Origin: Myxococcales bacterium
Lineage (GTDB): Bacteria; Myxococcota; Polyangia; HGW-17; SLPX01
Assembly: GCA_007131745.1 (NCBI GenBank)
Contig: SLPX01000154.1
Location: 3,319-67,318 of the forward strand
Direction: 5' to 3'
DNA length: 64,000 nucleotides
Below, piece by piece: positions 54,172 through 61,948 of the stretch; position 1 is the first letter of the stretch, and every line of letters begins with the position of its first letter. A program made the position numbers and the translations under genes. The notes below the pieces were generated by a model. The model searched no databases. It was not told the DNA's origin and saw only the letters and a list, made by a program, of their open reading frames with translations.

Positions 54172-55071
54172 TTAGAACTTAATCACCAGGCCCAATCGGA
54201 ATCTTGCAGCTACATCGTCATCCGACGACATGGGTATTCCCTTCCACTCCTCTTTGGTGCCCGCACGCCGCACGGAACCGGCGGGACCTTCGTTCATCTG
54301 CCCTAAAGCCATCACGTTGGCATCAGCGATAAGCGCCAGCCATCTGTTGAATCTCCATTCCAGTCCAAAGCCGAAATCGATACCGGCTTGTGAAACTTGC
54401 CAGCTTTCGCCGCTGTAACGATACTTGGCGTGATTGAAAACCAGTGATGTCCTCAGGTACGGGGTTATCCAATGATGAGGCGTCATAAAAAACATGATGC
54501 CGGTGGACCAATTTACGTCGGCCCGGCTTGCATCCGAGTTCTTGTCGCAATGCGTACATGAACCCATTCCCGACAGCGTTCCCGTCAAAGCCCAGTGTCT
54601 TGCAAAACGCCATCTCATCTCCAGGCCGGCACCCGCCAACTGCCCGTCCTTGTACATCGCAGTGTCTAAAAACCCGCCCAGGGTGAGCCCCACCCGCTGC
54701 GGCACCCTGATTTGGGGCGGCGGAGGCGGCGCCATATAAACAACCTGTCTCCTCGGGGGGGGAGGAGGCGGAGGCGGAGGCGGTGGAGGAGCAGCCTCAG
54801 GCCTCACTACATATACCCTGACAGGGGGGGGAGGCGGTTCCATAGGCGGCGGCGGCGGTGGTGGTGGTGGAGCGCTATAAACAACGTGTGTTCTTGTCCT
54901 GGTGAACCTCAGGAGCGGAACCGGCCCGACTCTGACCCACAAAAGCGGCGCAACGCCGAACTCCAGAGACGGACTCGAAATCACCAGTTCCTCCCTCACC
55001 TGGGCCTCGGAATTATGGGGTAGTATAAGAAGAATTGAAAAGACCGTGATGATTGAAGCTATTCGACGCAT
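54172..55071 (-). CDS. poly-proline outer-membrane beta-barrel protein
   Basis: 299 residues. ATG 55071 is supported by AAGGAGAC five bases upstream; a longer frame from 55164 is rejected. A signal peptide (IITVFSILLILPHNSEA) is followed by a short domain, then residues about 68-119 with runs of 9 to 12 prolines (PPPPPPPPP, PPPPPPPPPPPP). The remainder (about 120-299) is an amphipathic beta-barrel domain like OmpA/OmpW-type membrane proteins (GLTLGGFLDTAMYKDGQLAG, FGLEWRFNRWLALIADANVM) ending in Phe. The poly-proline rod would extend from the barrel or reach through the periplasm. Expression is predicted to depend on sigma-54. Confidence 0.88.
   Translation of the reverse strand: MRRIASIITVFSILLILPHNSEAQVREELVISSPSLEFGVAPLLWVRVGPVPLLRFTRTRTHVVYSAPPPPPPPPPMEPPPPPVRVYVVRPEAAPPPPPPPPPPPPRRQVVYMAPPPPPQIRVPQRVGLTLGGFLDTAMYKDGQLAGAGLEMRWRFARHWALTGTLSGMGSCTHCDKNSDASRADVNWSTGIMFFMTPHHWITPYLRTSLVFNHAKYRYSGESWQVSQAGIDFGFGLEWRFNRWLALIADANVMALGQMNEGPAGSVRRAGTKEEWKGIPMSSDDDVAARFRLGLVIKF
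54715..54870 (-). repeat. poly-proline-coding low-complexity region
   Basis: CCN-rich triplet runs encoding three proline tracts separated by VRVYVVRPEAA and RRQVVYMA. Such triplet repeats are prone to length change between strains. Confidence 0.85.
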
Positions 55072-55111
55072 GATTCGTCTCCTTTTTTTTTTACTCTTGC
55101 CAAAAGAATAA

Positions 55112-55127
55112 AGCAAGTGTCGTGCCA
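55112..55127 (-). promoter_or_regulatory. sigma-54 (RpoN) -24/-12 promoter
   Basis: Minus-strand TGGCACGACACTTGCT matches TGGCACG-N4-TTGCW exactly, with GG and GC ten bases apart. The start point would be near 55101, leaving a ~30-nt leader with AAGGAG before ATG 55071. Confidence 0.8.
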
Positions 55128-55214
55128 CAACAACCCAAATATTGTTTTTCACTGTTCCGCACAAGTAAACCCCTGGTTTTTCTTGTTTTTTTTATCTTCC
55201 ACCTGGGGTTTTCA

Positions 55215-55272
55215 TGTTCACCATGTATTCATCGAGAGGAACCTATGTTCACAAGCATAAACTTTTGTTCAC
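55215..55272 (-). promoter_or_regulatory. three direct GTGAACA repeats (enhancer sites)
   Basis: GTGAACA occurs on the minus strand at 55272-55266, 55252-55246 and 55221-55215, spaced 20 and 31 bp, about 2 and 3 helical turns. They lie roughly 115-170 bp upstream of the sigma-54 start point, where activator ATPases of the NtrC type bind. Confidence 0.55.
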
Positions 55273-55380
55273 ACTAGAAGCCGTGGATAGGTTTCACATT
55301 TCTCTTATTGGATTCCAACTCTCGTTCCAGGATCGAAAGAGATTTCGCCGAAAATGCAGGTTCGAATGATCAAACGCGGT

Positions 55381-57195
55381 TTACCGCACATCCTTATCTG
55401 TGCACACCTCAGGTGACCAGCCTTTACGCGAACAGAGAATTCGGACCAGCTCGCGACTCAGCTTGTCTTTTCTTTTATTCAACAACCGCCAGTACTTGAG
55501 ACGACTTTTTTGATGTAGATTCTCTCTTTCCCTGTTGATAAAAAACCGCATATCCACATCCGAATCGGGGTTGATTTTGACGACTTCCCGGATCGCTGAT
55601 TTCAGCCGTCCATCCATCTCCCCACGTATCCTGCGGATGGAATCTACTCCAGCGGAATCAGCGCCGCGGATCCTGACAATTCTTTCCTCTGTAATTCTGA
55701 GCAGTTCCATCAGCGCCTGCATTTCATACACCTTGCTCTCAAGAGCCGGCAGGTTGCTTCCGGTAACTTCTGAGGAAAGAACCTTTTCTATTTCATTTCT
55801 TTTTTCATCCACTGCTCTAAAAAACTCGTTTATCAACCCCTGTCTGGGACCGCCTTCCGTATAAACCCCAGCCAACTCCGCGCTCAACGCCTGCAACCTG
55901 TGCCTGCCCGCTTTTCCCGCTTCCCGCAACCTATCGACTCCATCACGGTCCAAACCCTTAGAAAACGCCCTCAAGACACCGTATCTTAGAGCGTCGGAAG
56001 CCGCGCGCTTCCTCTTTTCAACCCCTTCATCGATGCCTCGAGATATTTCCACAGTAATTTCCGGATCATGATATCCGAACCATGCCTCGAGCGCGGAAAA
56101 GCCAGCTGTAGAGAGGGTCCACGGACTTGACCCGGTCATTTGAAAAAGCATCTCAAAGGCTTCCGGATGAGCATAGTGAGAAAGGCTCAGAGCGGACAAC
56201 CATGCAGTCCTGAGATTGTCGCCCGCAGCCCCGGCAATCAAAGTCGCAAGAGCAGCGCGGGGACGGTAAGGCATGCTCCCGGAAACAAGATCCCTGATTT
56301 CATTAAGGCTCTTTTCCGATTTGTCGATCAAAGCGGCCAGGGACAAGGCCCGCTCGGACAATTCATGTTCTCCCATTCGGTCCGCTACGCTGCGTATACG
56401 GGAAGAGTCCAGAGCTGCCGCGGCCTTGTCCAGCATCCGGCCGGCCACCGCTAAGGTCAGTTCCTCGGTGTAGCCGGAGCCTGGATAACGTTCCTTGTAC
56501 GAATCCAAATCCTCCCACTTGCCCGTGGATGCTATGCGGCGACGCCACTCCCCTTCCATCCGTATCTTTATATCTTTTGCCAGGGGAGAGTCCGGAAACA
56601 ACTTCAGAAACAGCTCCATTCGATTCGAATCCCCGCTTTCCACCACTCTCTTGTATTCCCGTTCCGCAAGCAAATTCAAAACCCGCCCCTTGTGTGCCGA
56701 TCTTGGAAAACGTCTCAGAAACTCCCTTAATTTCCTTTCTTCCGAATCACTTCCGAGCTCGCTTGCCAGGGTTTCTTCAAAATGCTTTTCCGCGTCCGAC
56801 GAATAACCGCTTTCCGGATGCACGGTCAGAAAATATCTCCAGTACCACCATTTCCCCAACCGCTTGGCCCGCTCAAACCTCACTCGAGCGAGCGATTCCC
56901 GCGCTGTTTTTAAAAAAACGCCTTCCCGGTGATGTTCCAGATAGTATCTCCAAGATTCTATCGTGTCTTCTTCCTTCGCTCTGAAGTAGCGTACCCTTTC
57001 CAGTTCACGCAAAACCTTAGCCCTGGCCGGCGAGCCTACAGGAAGTTTTTCCAGTCGCTCTGAAAGGGCCTGCTCCCGCCCGGCAGCGCCTTCCAGGCCG
57101 GCACGCTCCACCCTGCCGGTACGACAGGCCGCAAAACCCGATATGAACAATGCGGCTGCTAAAGCCGCGGGTATCAACTTGAAAACGCTGCTCAT
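55381..57195 (-). CDS. helical-repeat lipoprotein coupled to ClpX-like ATPase
   Basis: 604 residues. The signal ends SGFAAC, giving a lipoprotein at Cys24. The mature protein is all-helical and charged, with TPR/HEAT-like units (about 80-260: ESWRYYLEHHREG, RYFLTVHPESGYSS, LREFLRRFPRSAHK, LELFLKLFPDSPLAKD-like), a middle region and a coiled-coil C-terminus (about 490-590). No enzymatic motif was seen. Its ATG overlaps the stop of the ClpX-like gene (ATGA at 57192-57195), so the two are made together although one is cytoplasmic and the other exported. That pairing is unusual and unexplained. Confidence 0.85.
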   Translation of the reverse strand: MSSVFKLIPAALAAALFISGFAACRTGRVERAGLEGAAGREQALSERLEKLPVGSPARAKVLRELERVRYFRAKEEDTIESWRYYLEHHREGVFLKTARESLARVRFERAKRLGKWWYWRYFLTVHPESGYSSDAEKHFEETLASELGSDSEERKLREFLRRFPRSAHKGRVLNLLAEREYKRVVESGDSNRMELFLKLFPDSPLAKDIKIRMEGEWRRRIASTGKWEDLDSYKERYPGSGYTEELTLAVAGRMLDKAAAALDSSRIRSVADRMGEHELSERALSLAALIDKSEKSLNEIRDLVSGSMPYRPRAALATLIAGAAGDNLRTAWLSALSLSHYAHPEAFEMLFQMTGSSPWTLSTAGFSALEAWFGYHDPEITVEISRGIDEGVEKRKRAASDALRYGVLRAFSKGLDRDGVDRLREAGKAGRHRLQALSAELAGVYTEGGPRQGLINEFFRAVDEKRNEIEKVLSSEVTGSNLPALESKVYEMQALMELLRITEERIVRIRGADSAGVDSIRRIRGEMDGRLKSAIREVVKINPDSDVDMRFFINRERENLHQKSRLKYWRLLNKRKDKLSRELVRILCSRKGWSPEVCTDKDVR

Positions 57196-58346
57196 CCTTT
57201 TGAAAGCTCGCTTTTTACCACAACCTGCCCGCCTGAAAGTTCTACTTTAACCCTACCTTCCTGATCGCTGCCGAAAGTTTCGTATGCCTTTTCTTCGAGT
57301 ATTCCGGTCAGATGCACCCCCAGACCACGAGCGCCGGTCTCGGCCTTCAGTGCATCCCCCACGATTTTGTCCAGGATATCTTCGTGCACTTTCAGTTCCA
57401 GACCTTCGTCGGCGAACTCCAGTATCATCCTTTGGAGAACATCGGCTCTCAGTATTTCTTTCAAGGTTTCCCGGGACAACGCATCAAAAGGAACTATCCT
57501 ACTGAACCGAGCGATAAGCTCGGGAAGAAATCCGTACGAGTAGAAATGCGCAATCGTATTGACCTGGCTCTCGGTGTACGCTTTTCCGATGTCTCCCCGG
57601 GTCTTCGTGCAGGCCGAGGCCGACAGTCGTCCGAAGCCTATCGAGCCCTCGGCCTCGTGCTGCCTGACAACCTCGTGAAATCCCGAGAAAGCACCGCATG
57701 CCACGAAACCGATGTCTTCCGTGGACATGACCACGTGCTCTCCGTATGAGGAATGTCCGAATTCCAGGGGCACCACGACTTCCGAAGATTCAAGCATCTT
57801 CAGCAACTCACGCTGAACACCCATACCCGTGACATCCTTGGTCGTCCCCGCACCGGCGAACACAGCGTTGTTGCTTCCCGAAGCCAGTTTGTCGAACTCA
57901 TCAAGGCATACGAGTCCCACCGACGCCCACCGCAGGCTGTTGTCCGAACCGTGCAACAATCTGGTTAAAATGCTGTTGGTATCCTGCCCCACATAGCCGG
58001 TTTCACTGTACGATGTTATATCCACAACAACGGCCGGTATTCCGAGAACCTCTCTGAACAAAAGTTCCACCAAATGGGTCTTGCCGCACCCGGTGGGGCC
58101 CATGAAAAGATAGTTCGTCTTGGGAAAAACCTCTTTTCGATCCCTGCCCTCAAGGTGAATGCGATGAATCCGCCGCACATGCCTGTAGGCCATCAGGCAC
58201 GCTGCCATCCTGGCTTTCTCCTGGCCCTTGTAACCAAGTTCTTCCAGGCGGGAGTTCATTTCCACCGGGGTTATTTCCGGTATCTCTTTCAACTTGTGGA
58301 GAAACCGTTCATCTTCAGTCATCTTCTGTCTCTGCACAGTCGGCAT
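57192..58346 (-). CDS. ClpX-like AAA+ unfoldase lacking the zinc-binding domain
   Basis: 384 residues from ATG 58346 (GGAGG five bases upstream; a start nine codons earlier is rejected). Walker A GPTGCGKT (about 83-90), pore loop SETGYVGQD, Walker B VCLDEFDK, the ClpP-docking IGF at about 236-238 (GSIGFG), and sensor 2 ETGARGL are all present. The N-terminal four-Cys zinc domain of ClpX is missing, so normal adaptors such as SspB-like proteins would not bind. It is probably an unfoldase that can still dock to ClpP. It forms an overlapping pair with an exported lipoprotein gene. It is a second, specialised ClpX rather than the housekeeping one. Confidence 0.92.
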   Translation of the reverse strand: MPTVQRQKMTEDERFLHKLKEIPEITPVEMNSRLEELGYKGQEKARMAACLMAYRHVRRIHRIHLEGRDRKEVFPKTNYLFMGPTGCGKTHLVELLFREVLGIPAVVVDITSYSETGYVGQDTNSILTRLLHGSDNSLRWASVGLVCLDEFDKLASGSNNAVFAGAGTTKDVTGMGVQRELLKMLESSEVVVPLEFGHSSYGEHVVMSTEDIGFVACGAFSGFHEVVRQHEAEGSIGFGRLSASACTKTRGDIGKAYTESQVNTIAHFYSYGFLPELIARFSRIVPFDALSRETLKEILRADVLQRMILEFADEGLELKVHEDILDKIVGDALKAETGARGLGVHLTGILEEKAYETFGSDQEGRVKVELSGGQVVVKSELSKG

Positions 58347-58387
58347 GAAACCTCCGTCCTTGTTTTGATACAACCGCGAAAGCCGGA

Positions 58388-58416
58388 ATCATAGCTCATC
58401 ATCAATCCGCGGGCAA
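58388..58416 (-). promoter_or_regulatory. sigma-70-type promoter of the ClpX-like gene
   Basis: Minus-strand TTGCCC (58416-58411), 17-nt spacer, TATGAT (58393-58388). The leader would be about 35 nt before ATG 58346. Confidence 0.5.
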
Positions 58417-58485
58417 TCCGACAAGCGGCAGAGTATCTTAAAAACCGCCCGTATTCAAAAGAAGCGTCCCGACTCCGGCATTTAA

Positions 58486-58494
58486 CCTTCCGAA
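58486..58494. repeat. target-site duplication, left copy (CCTTCCGAA)
   Basis: Nine-base direct repeat, identical to 58632-58640, immediately outside the inverted-repeat element. Confidence 0.8.
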
Positions 58495-58631
58495 TAGCAA
58501 TTCTGATTTTGACCGTAAAGTGAGAAACGACATTCCTTTCTGATAGTTTTATGCTCTGAAAGCACCGAAATTCAACTGTTAGTGAAAGTTGAGATTTTTA
58601 CCTTAGGGCTGAGTCAAAATCAGAATTGCTG
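58495..58631. mobile_element. 137-bp MITE-like element with 18-bp TIRs and 9-bp target duplication
   Basis: AGCAATTCTGATTTTGAC at 58496-58513 and its perfect reverse complement at 58613-58630 bound a 99-bp interior with no gene. One extra base at each end (58495, 58631) completes the unit. The direct repeat CCTTCCGAA flanks it at 58486-58494 and 58632-58640. A 9-bp duplication plus terminal inverted repeats is the signature of a non-autonomous DNA transposon mobilised in trans. The right end lies inside the NTT-HEAT-cNMP gene. No second copy or transposase was seen in this window. Confidence 0.85.
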
Positions 58632-61600
58632 CCTTCCGAAACAGCATCCTGAAAGTTCTTGATGTTCGCCTTGCGCAACCTCCCGGTCAAAATCTTGAAT
58701 ATGCCCTTTACTATCGCGTGCTTTTGTTCCAGCAATTCATCAAAACTATCAGCGTCGATCCTGAGTAAATCAGCATCCGACAAGGCTACAACATCCGCGC
58801 TCCGGGGAAGGTTGTCGAGAAGCGCCATTTCTCCGAAACATTCTTTCGCCCCCAATCGGACCATTTCCCTGCCGTTTAGCCTGACTGAAACCTCCCCATG
58901 CAAAACCAGGTACATAGCGTCTCCCGGATCATTGCATTTGAATATCACGTCGCCCTCAAGGAAAGACACCTCCTCGGCTATGCTTGCAATCCCATGCAAT
59001 TCCTCTCCGCTTAGTCCCGAAAACATCGGGGCGCTTTTCAAAAACAAAATCTTTTCAATATACGGCAACACGGCCAGCACCTCTTCATCCGGTTTGTATT
59101 CAAATTGACGTTTATTTTCCTCGCTCGATCCATGAACGAGAAAAGCCTTCATGTACACGTCATCACCCTGCATAATTGTTTCCACCGGGCGACTCCGTCC
59201 ATTGTTGTATATCTCGAACAGGTGTTGAGGAAGCTTCAATGTCCGCCCCGGCCCGACCGGTCCTTCAAACAATGGAATCAACCTCTCGGCTACTCCCTGT
59301 TCCATTATATTTTCCAGGAGTTCGACCGCTCCGGCCCGGATCCGTTTTTTTTCGCTCTCCAGGTTGGCTGAAATGGCATCGGCCGTCTGTAAATCCACCG
59401 CTGTTCCCACCAGCGCCATGATTCGTTTTTCCACCAAGCTTTTTCCGTACCTTATCTGATCTATCAATAGACCGGAACCGTCCGACCGTGGTTTCTTGTT
59501 CATGAATGCATCCTGAAGCGCGGCCAATCGATAACCCGAGTCCAGTTCGGAATCCAGGAAATGAATGAACTCTTCCCTGCTCAAAAACCCGCGGGATCTC
59601 CTTGCCAGGATTCTAGCGGCCTTTAGTTTCAATTCATGCATATCGTGGTGCAACAGCTCCGCAAGCAAGCGGTCCGACTCCACTCCTTCCATACCGGAAA
59701 GTACCCATGGAATGCGACGAAGGGGACCCTTGTTCGACGAATCTTGTTGAACATACCGCCGCAAAACCATCACCGCTTCGTCACCCAGCTTCTCAAGCGC
59801 TCTCTCCGCTGAGTCCGCCGGACCGCGACTTTCAAAGCAAAGAAACACGTCTTCCACAAGAGCGCTCATGGAATGGTTTCCGGCCGCGCGAAGCGCCTCG
59901 CTCCTTACTTCCGGTTCGGGATCATAGAGTAACACCTTCACTTCCGCGGAAAACGACTCGTCACCCACCTCCACTATAGCGACCGCTGCTTTTCTTCGGG
60001 TTTCAGCTCTTTCCGCGCCGAGAAACTCAGCTATAACTCGCCCTGCGTCACCAAATGACGAGGGAAAAAACCGCTTCAGCCAGACGGCCGCGCCCACGCG
60101 GACACACTCTCTATGGTCGGCGAGAAATTCTTCCACCCTGCTTCTCAACCCATCCTTGGAAAGGCCGGTCGAAGAACCCAGAGCACGCAATACGACCTCC
60201 TCGTCCTTATCGGCCAACCCCTTCCTCTCTATAAGCTCAGCATCAACCGGTCCTCCATCCGCCAGCAAGGAAACAGCTTCTTTGCGCACATCGGTAAAAG
60301 GGCTGTCGAGGGCATGAACAAGCAAAGGTCTTGCCTGGGCGGGATGAACCCCTTCCAAAAATTTAAGCGCAAAAACAGCAGCTCCTTCCGGCCCTTTCTC
60401 TACGACATCTCTGACGAAATTCAACGCGGTCCCATCAAGCGCGGGAGCGTTCTTTTCACCCAGCGCTATCTCATAAGAGAGTTTCCTGCGATCCAGGGCG
60501 GAATGAAGCGCTTCAAGATAAGATTTTTTCGCCTTCACAAGGATGTAAATTGCTGCAATTCCACAAAATACGGTTGTCGCTCCTACAATCCACCTCGGAT
60601 CCATATCGCGCAGAAAAAAAAGCAACGCCAGGGAACCGGCGACCTTTGCCAATGGGGAAACAACTCCCTTTATAAGCGCCATGGCCTGTATTTTTCGTTC
60701 AGGAGGAACGGGCGTGTATAAAGTCTGCAGACCCGGACTGTAAAAGGATGTTTTGAGCGCCCTGTCCCAGAAACGCAGCCCGGTTAGAACCCAAAAACCT
60801 GGAAAAACAACGAACAAGACACTTGCAGCGGCTATGAACACCGGTTGAAGCAGCACACTCAAAGCTCCCCCGAAGCGGTTCAGGAACCTGCCTGTTACCA
60901 GCAACTGGAGGATGATCTGCACTCCTCCCAAGGCCCCCATGAATGTCCCCATGAATGCTGCAAGTTCAACCTTTTGATAATTCGACTTGAGAGCGTCCAT
61001 GAACACAAAGTCGAGGAACTGCTGTGTCAAAATCGAAAATACCGTTAATACAGCGAACATTCGAAGGAGTTTGTTTCCAGCCAACTGTGACAGGCCGCGC
61101 CCGGCGGCCCTGAATAATCTTCCTGGAAACCCTGCTTTTTCTCCATGCATCCCTTTTTCACCCGAAACCGGCCTTCGGATTCGAATCCGTTTTTCCGATC
61201 CCGAAGAGGAAACATTCACGGACACGCGGTAGCGCGCCTCAAGCGCATAGAACACCACTATCGCGGCCACCAGGGCGGCAGTGATGAAAAATGCAAGGTC
61301 TTCGGCCGGCAAACCGGCTCTCACCAGGGGATTGATTCCGAATCCGTTGACCAGAAAGGCAAAACTCGCTCCAAGGGCTGCAAGCGGAAAAATTCTCTTT
61401 CCCTCACGGGAATCACAAGCATCGTTTACGTGATTCCATGCCAGGATCACCGCCAATATGGCGGCTGCTTCGACCCATACGTATAGTATGAACGCGGCGT
61501 GCGCCACGCGGCCGAATACCAGCAAGCGCCATGCAAGAAACCCCGCGGATATCAGTCCCAGCAAACACGGAACAAGCCTCTTCCTTGAAATCCTCCTTGC

Positions 61601-61828
61601 GACAATTGCAAAAAAGATTGAAACGAGGGTCACCACAAGCGCGGACAGCAAAAACGCGTACGGAATAGCCGAACGTCCGTATTCATCCAAAAACACAGAT
61701 AATTGCAGCACCTTGCCGATCACCTGGCAGGCATGGGTCGTGAAGATGAACAGGCACAGGAGCGCCGCCCGTCCGCCTTCCCCAGGCCGCAAATTCAGAA
61801 GCTTTGCTGCAAAATAGGCCATTTTCAC
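58598..61828 (-). CDS. NTT/MFS-like transporter fused to HEAT repeats and a cyclic-nucleotide-binding domain
   Basis: 1076 residues from GTG 61828 (ATG 61822 is also possible). About 12 transmembrane helices (1-430) resemble nucleotide-transporter (Npt/ADP-ATP carrier) or MFS folds. Next are HEAT-type helical repeats (about 455-900, ALDSPFTDVRKEAVSLLAD, LYDPEPEVRSEALRAAGN), then a cNMP-binding beta-barrel (about 930-1060) with phosphate cassette FGEMALLDNLPRSA, the form that binds cAMP or cGMP. It may be a transport-like sensor gated by a second messenger; transport itself is not shown. The last ten residues and stop come from the MITE-like element at 58495-58631; without it the frame would end after SEG. 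Confidence 0.9.
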   Translation of the reverse strand: MKMAYFAAKLLNLRPGEGGRAALLCLFIFTTHACQVIGKVLQLSVFLDEYGRSAIPYAFLLSALVVTLVSIFFAIVARRISRKRLVPCLLGLISAGFLAWRLLVFGRVAHAAFILYVWVEAAAILAVILAWNHVNDACDSREGKRIFPLAALGASFAFLVNGFGINPLVRAGLPAEDLAFFITAALVAAIVVFYALEARYRVSVNVSSSGSEKRIRIRRPVSGEKGMHGEKAGFPGRLFRAAGRGLSQLAGNKLLRMFAVLTVFSILTQQFLDFVFMDALKSNYQKVELAAFMGTFMGALGGVQIILQLLVTGRFLNRFGGALSVLLQPVFIAAASVLFVVFPGFWVLTGLRFWDRALKTSFYSPGLQTLYTPVPPERKIQAMALIKGVVSPLAKVAGSLALLFFLRDMDPRWIVGATTVFCGIAAIYILVKAKKSYLEALHSALDRRKLSYEIALGEKNAPALDGTALNFVRDVVEKGPEGAAVFALKFLEGVHPAQARPLLVHALDSPFTDVRKEAVSLLADGGPVDAELIERKGLADKDEEVVLRALGSSTGLSKDGLRSRVEEFLADHRECVRVGAAVWLKRFFPSSFGDAGRVIAEFLGAERAETRRKAAVAIVEVGDESFSAEVKVLLYDPEPEVRSEALRAAGNHSMSALVEDVFLCFESRGPADSAERALEKLGDEAVMVLRRYVQQDSSNKGPLRRIPWVLSGMEGVESDRLLAELLHHDMHELKLKAARILARRSRGFLSREEFIHFLDSELDSGYRLAALQDAFMNKKPRSDGSGLLIDQIRYGKSLVEKRIMALVGTAVDLQTADAISANLESEKKRIRAGAVELLENIMEQGVAERLIPLFEGPVGPGRTLKLPQHLFEIYNNGRSRPVETIMQGDDVYMKAFLVHGSSEENKRQFEYKPDEEVLAVLPYIEKILFLKSAPMFSGLSGEELHGIASIAEEVSFLEGDVIFKCNDPGDAMYLVLHGEVSVRLNGREMVRLGAKECFGEMALLDNLPRSADVVALSDADLLRIDADSFDELLEQKHAIVKGIFKILTGRLRKANIKNFQDAVSEGSNSDFDSALR
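58632..58640. repeat. target-site duplication, right copy (CCTTCCGAA)
   Basis: Nine-base partner of 58486-58494; here it lies inside the coding frame of the transporter gene (codons for SEG). Confidence 0.8.
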
Positions 61829-61948
61829 TTATGCCGGCGCATGCATTGGAATCAATGAACACTTCCGGAAAAAGCCGGTTCATGATTTAACACCTGATTA
61901 TTCCCCCCATAATGCCACCCCTCCCTCCTAAGGGGAAAAGGAAAATGC

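Larger units (their letters stand above)
55072..55380. other. 309-bp regulatory region of the poly-proline protein gene
   Basis: No gene was seen. It contains a sigma-54-type promoter (55112-55127) and three GTGAACA repeats (55215-55272), annotated separately. T/A-rich stretches between 55160 and 55200 could bend between them. Confidence 0.7.

Noticed and set aside
54712..55023. Arg-rich plus-strand frame opposite the poly-proline region
   Set aside because: Runs of Arg and Gly arise from the complement of proline codons; no ribosome site or function.
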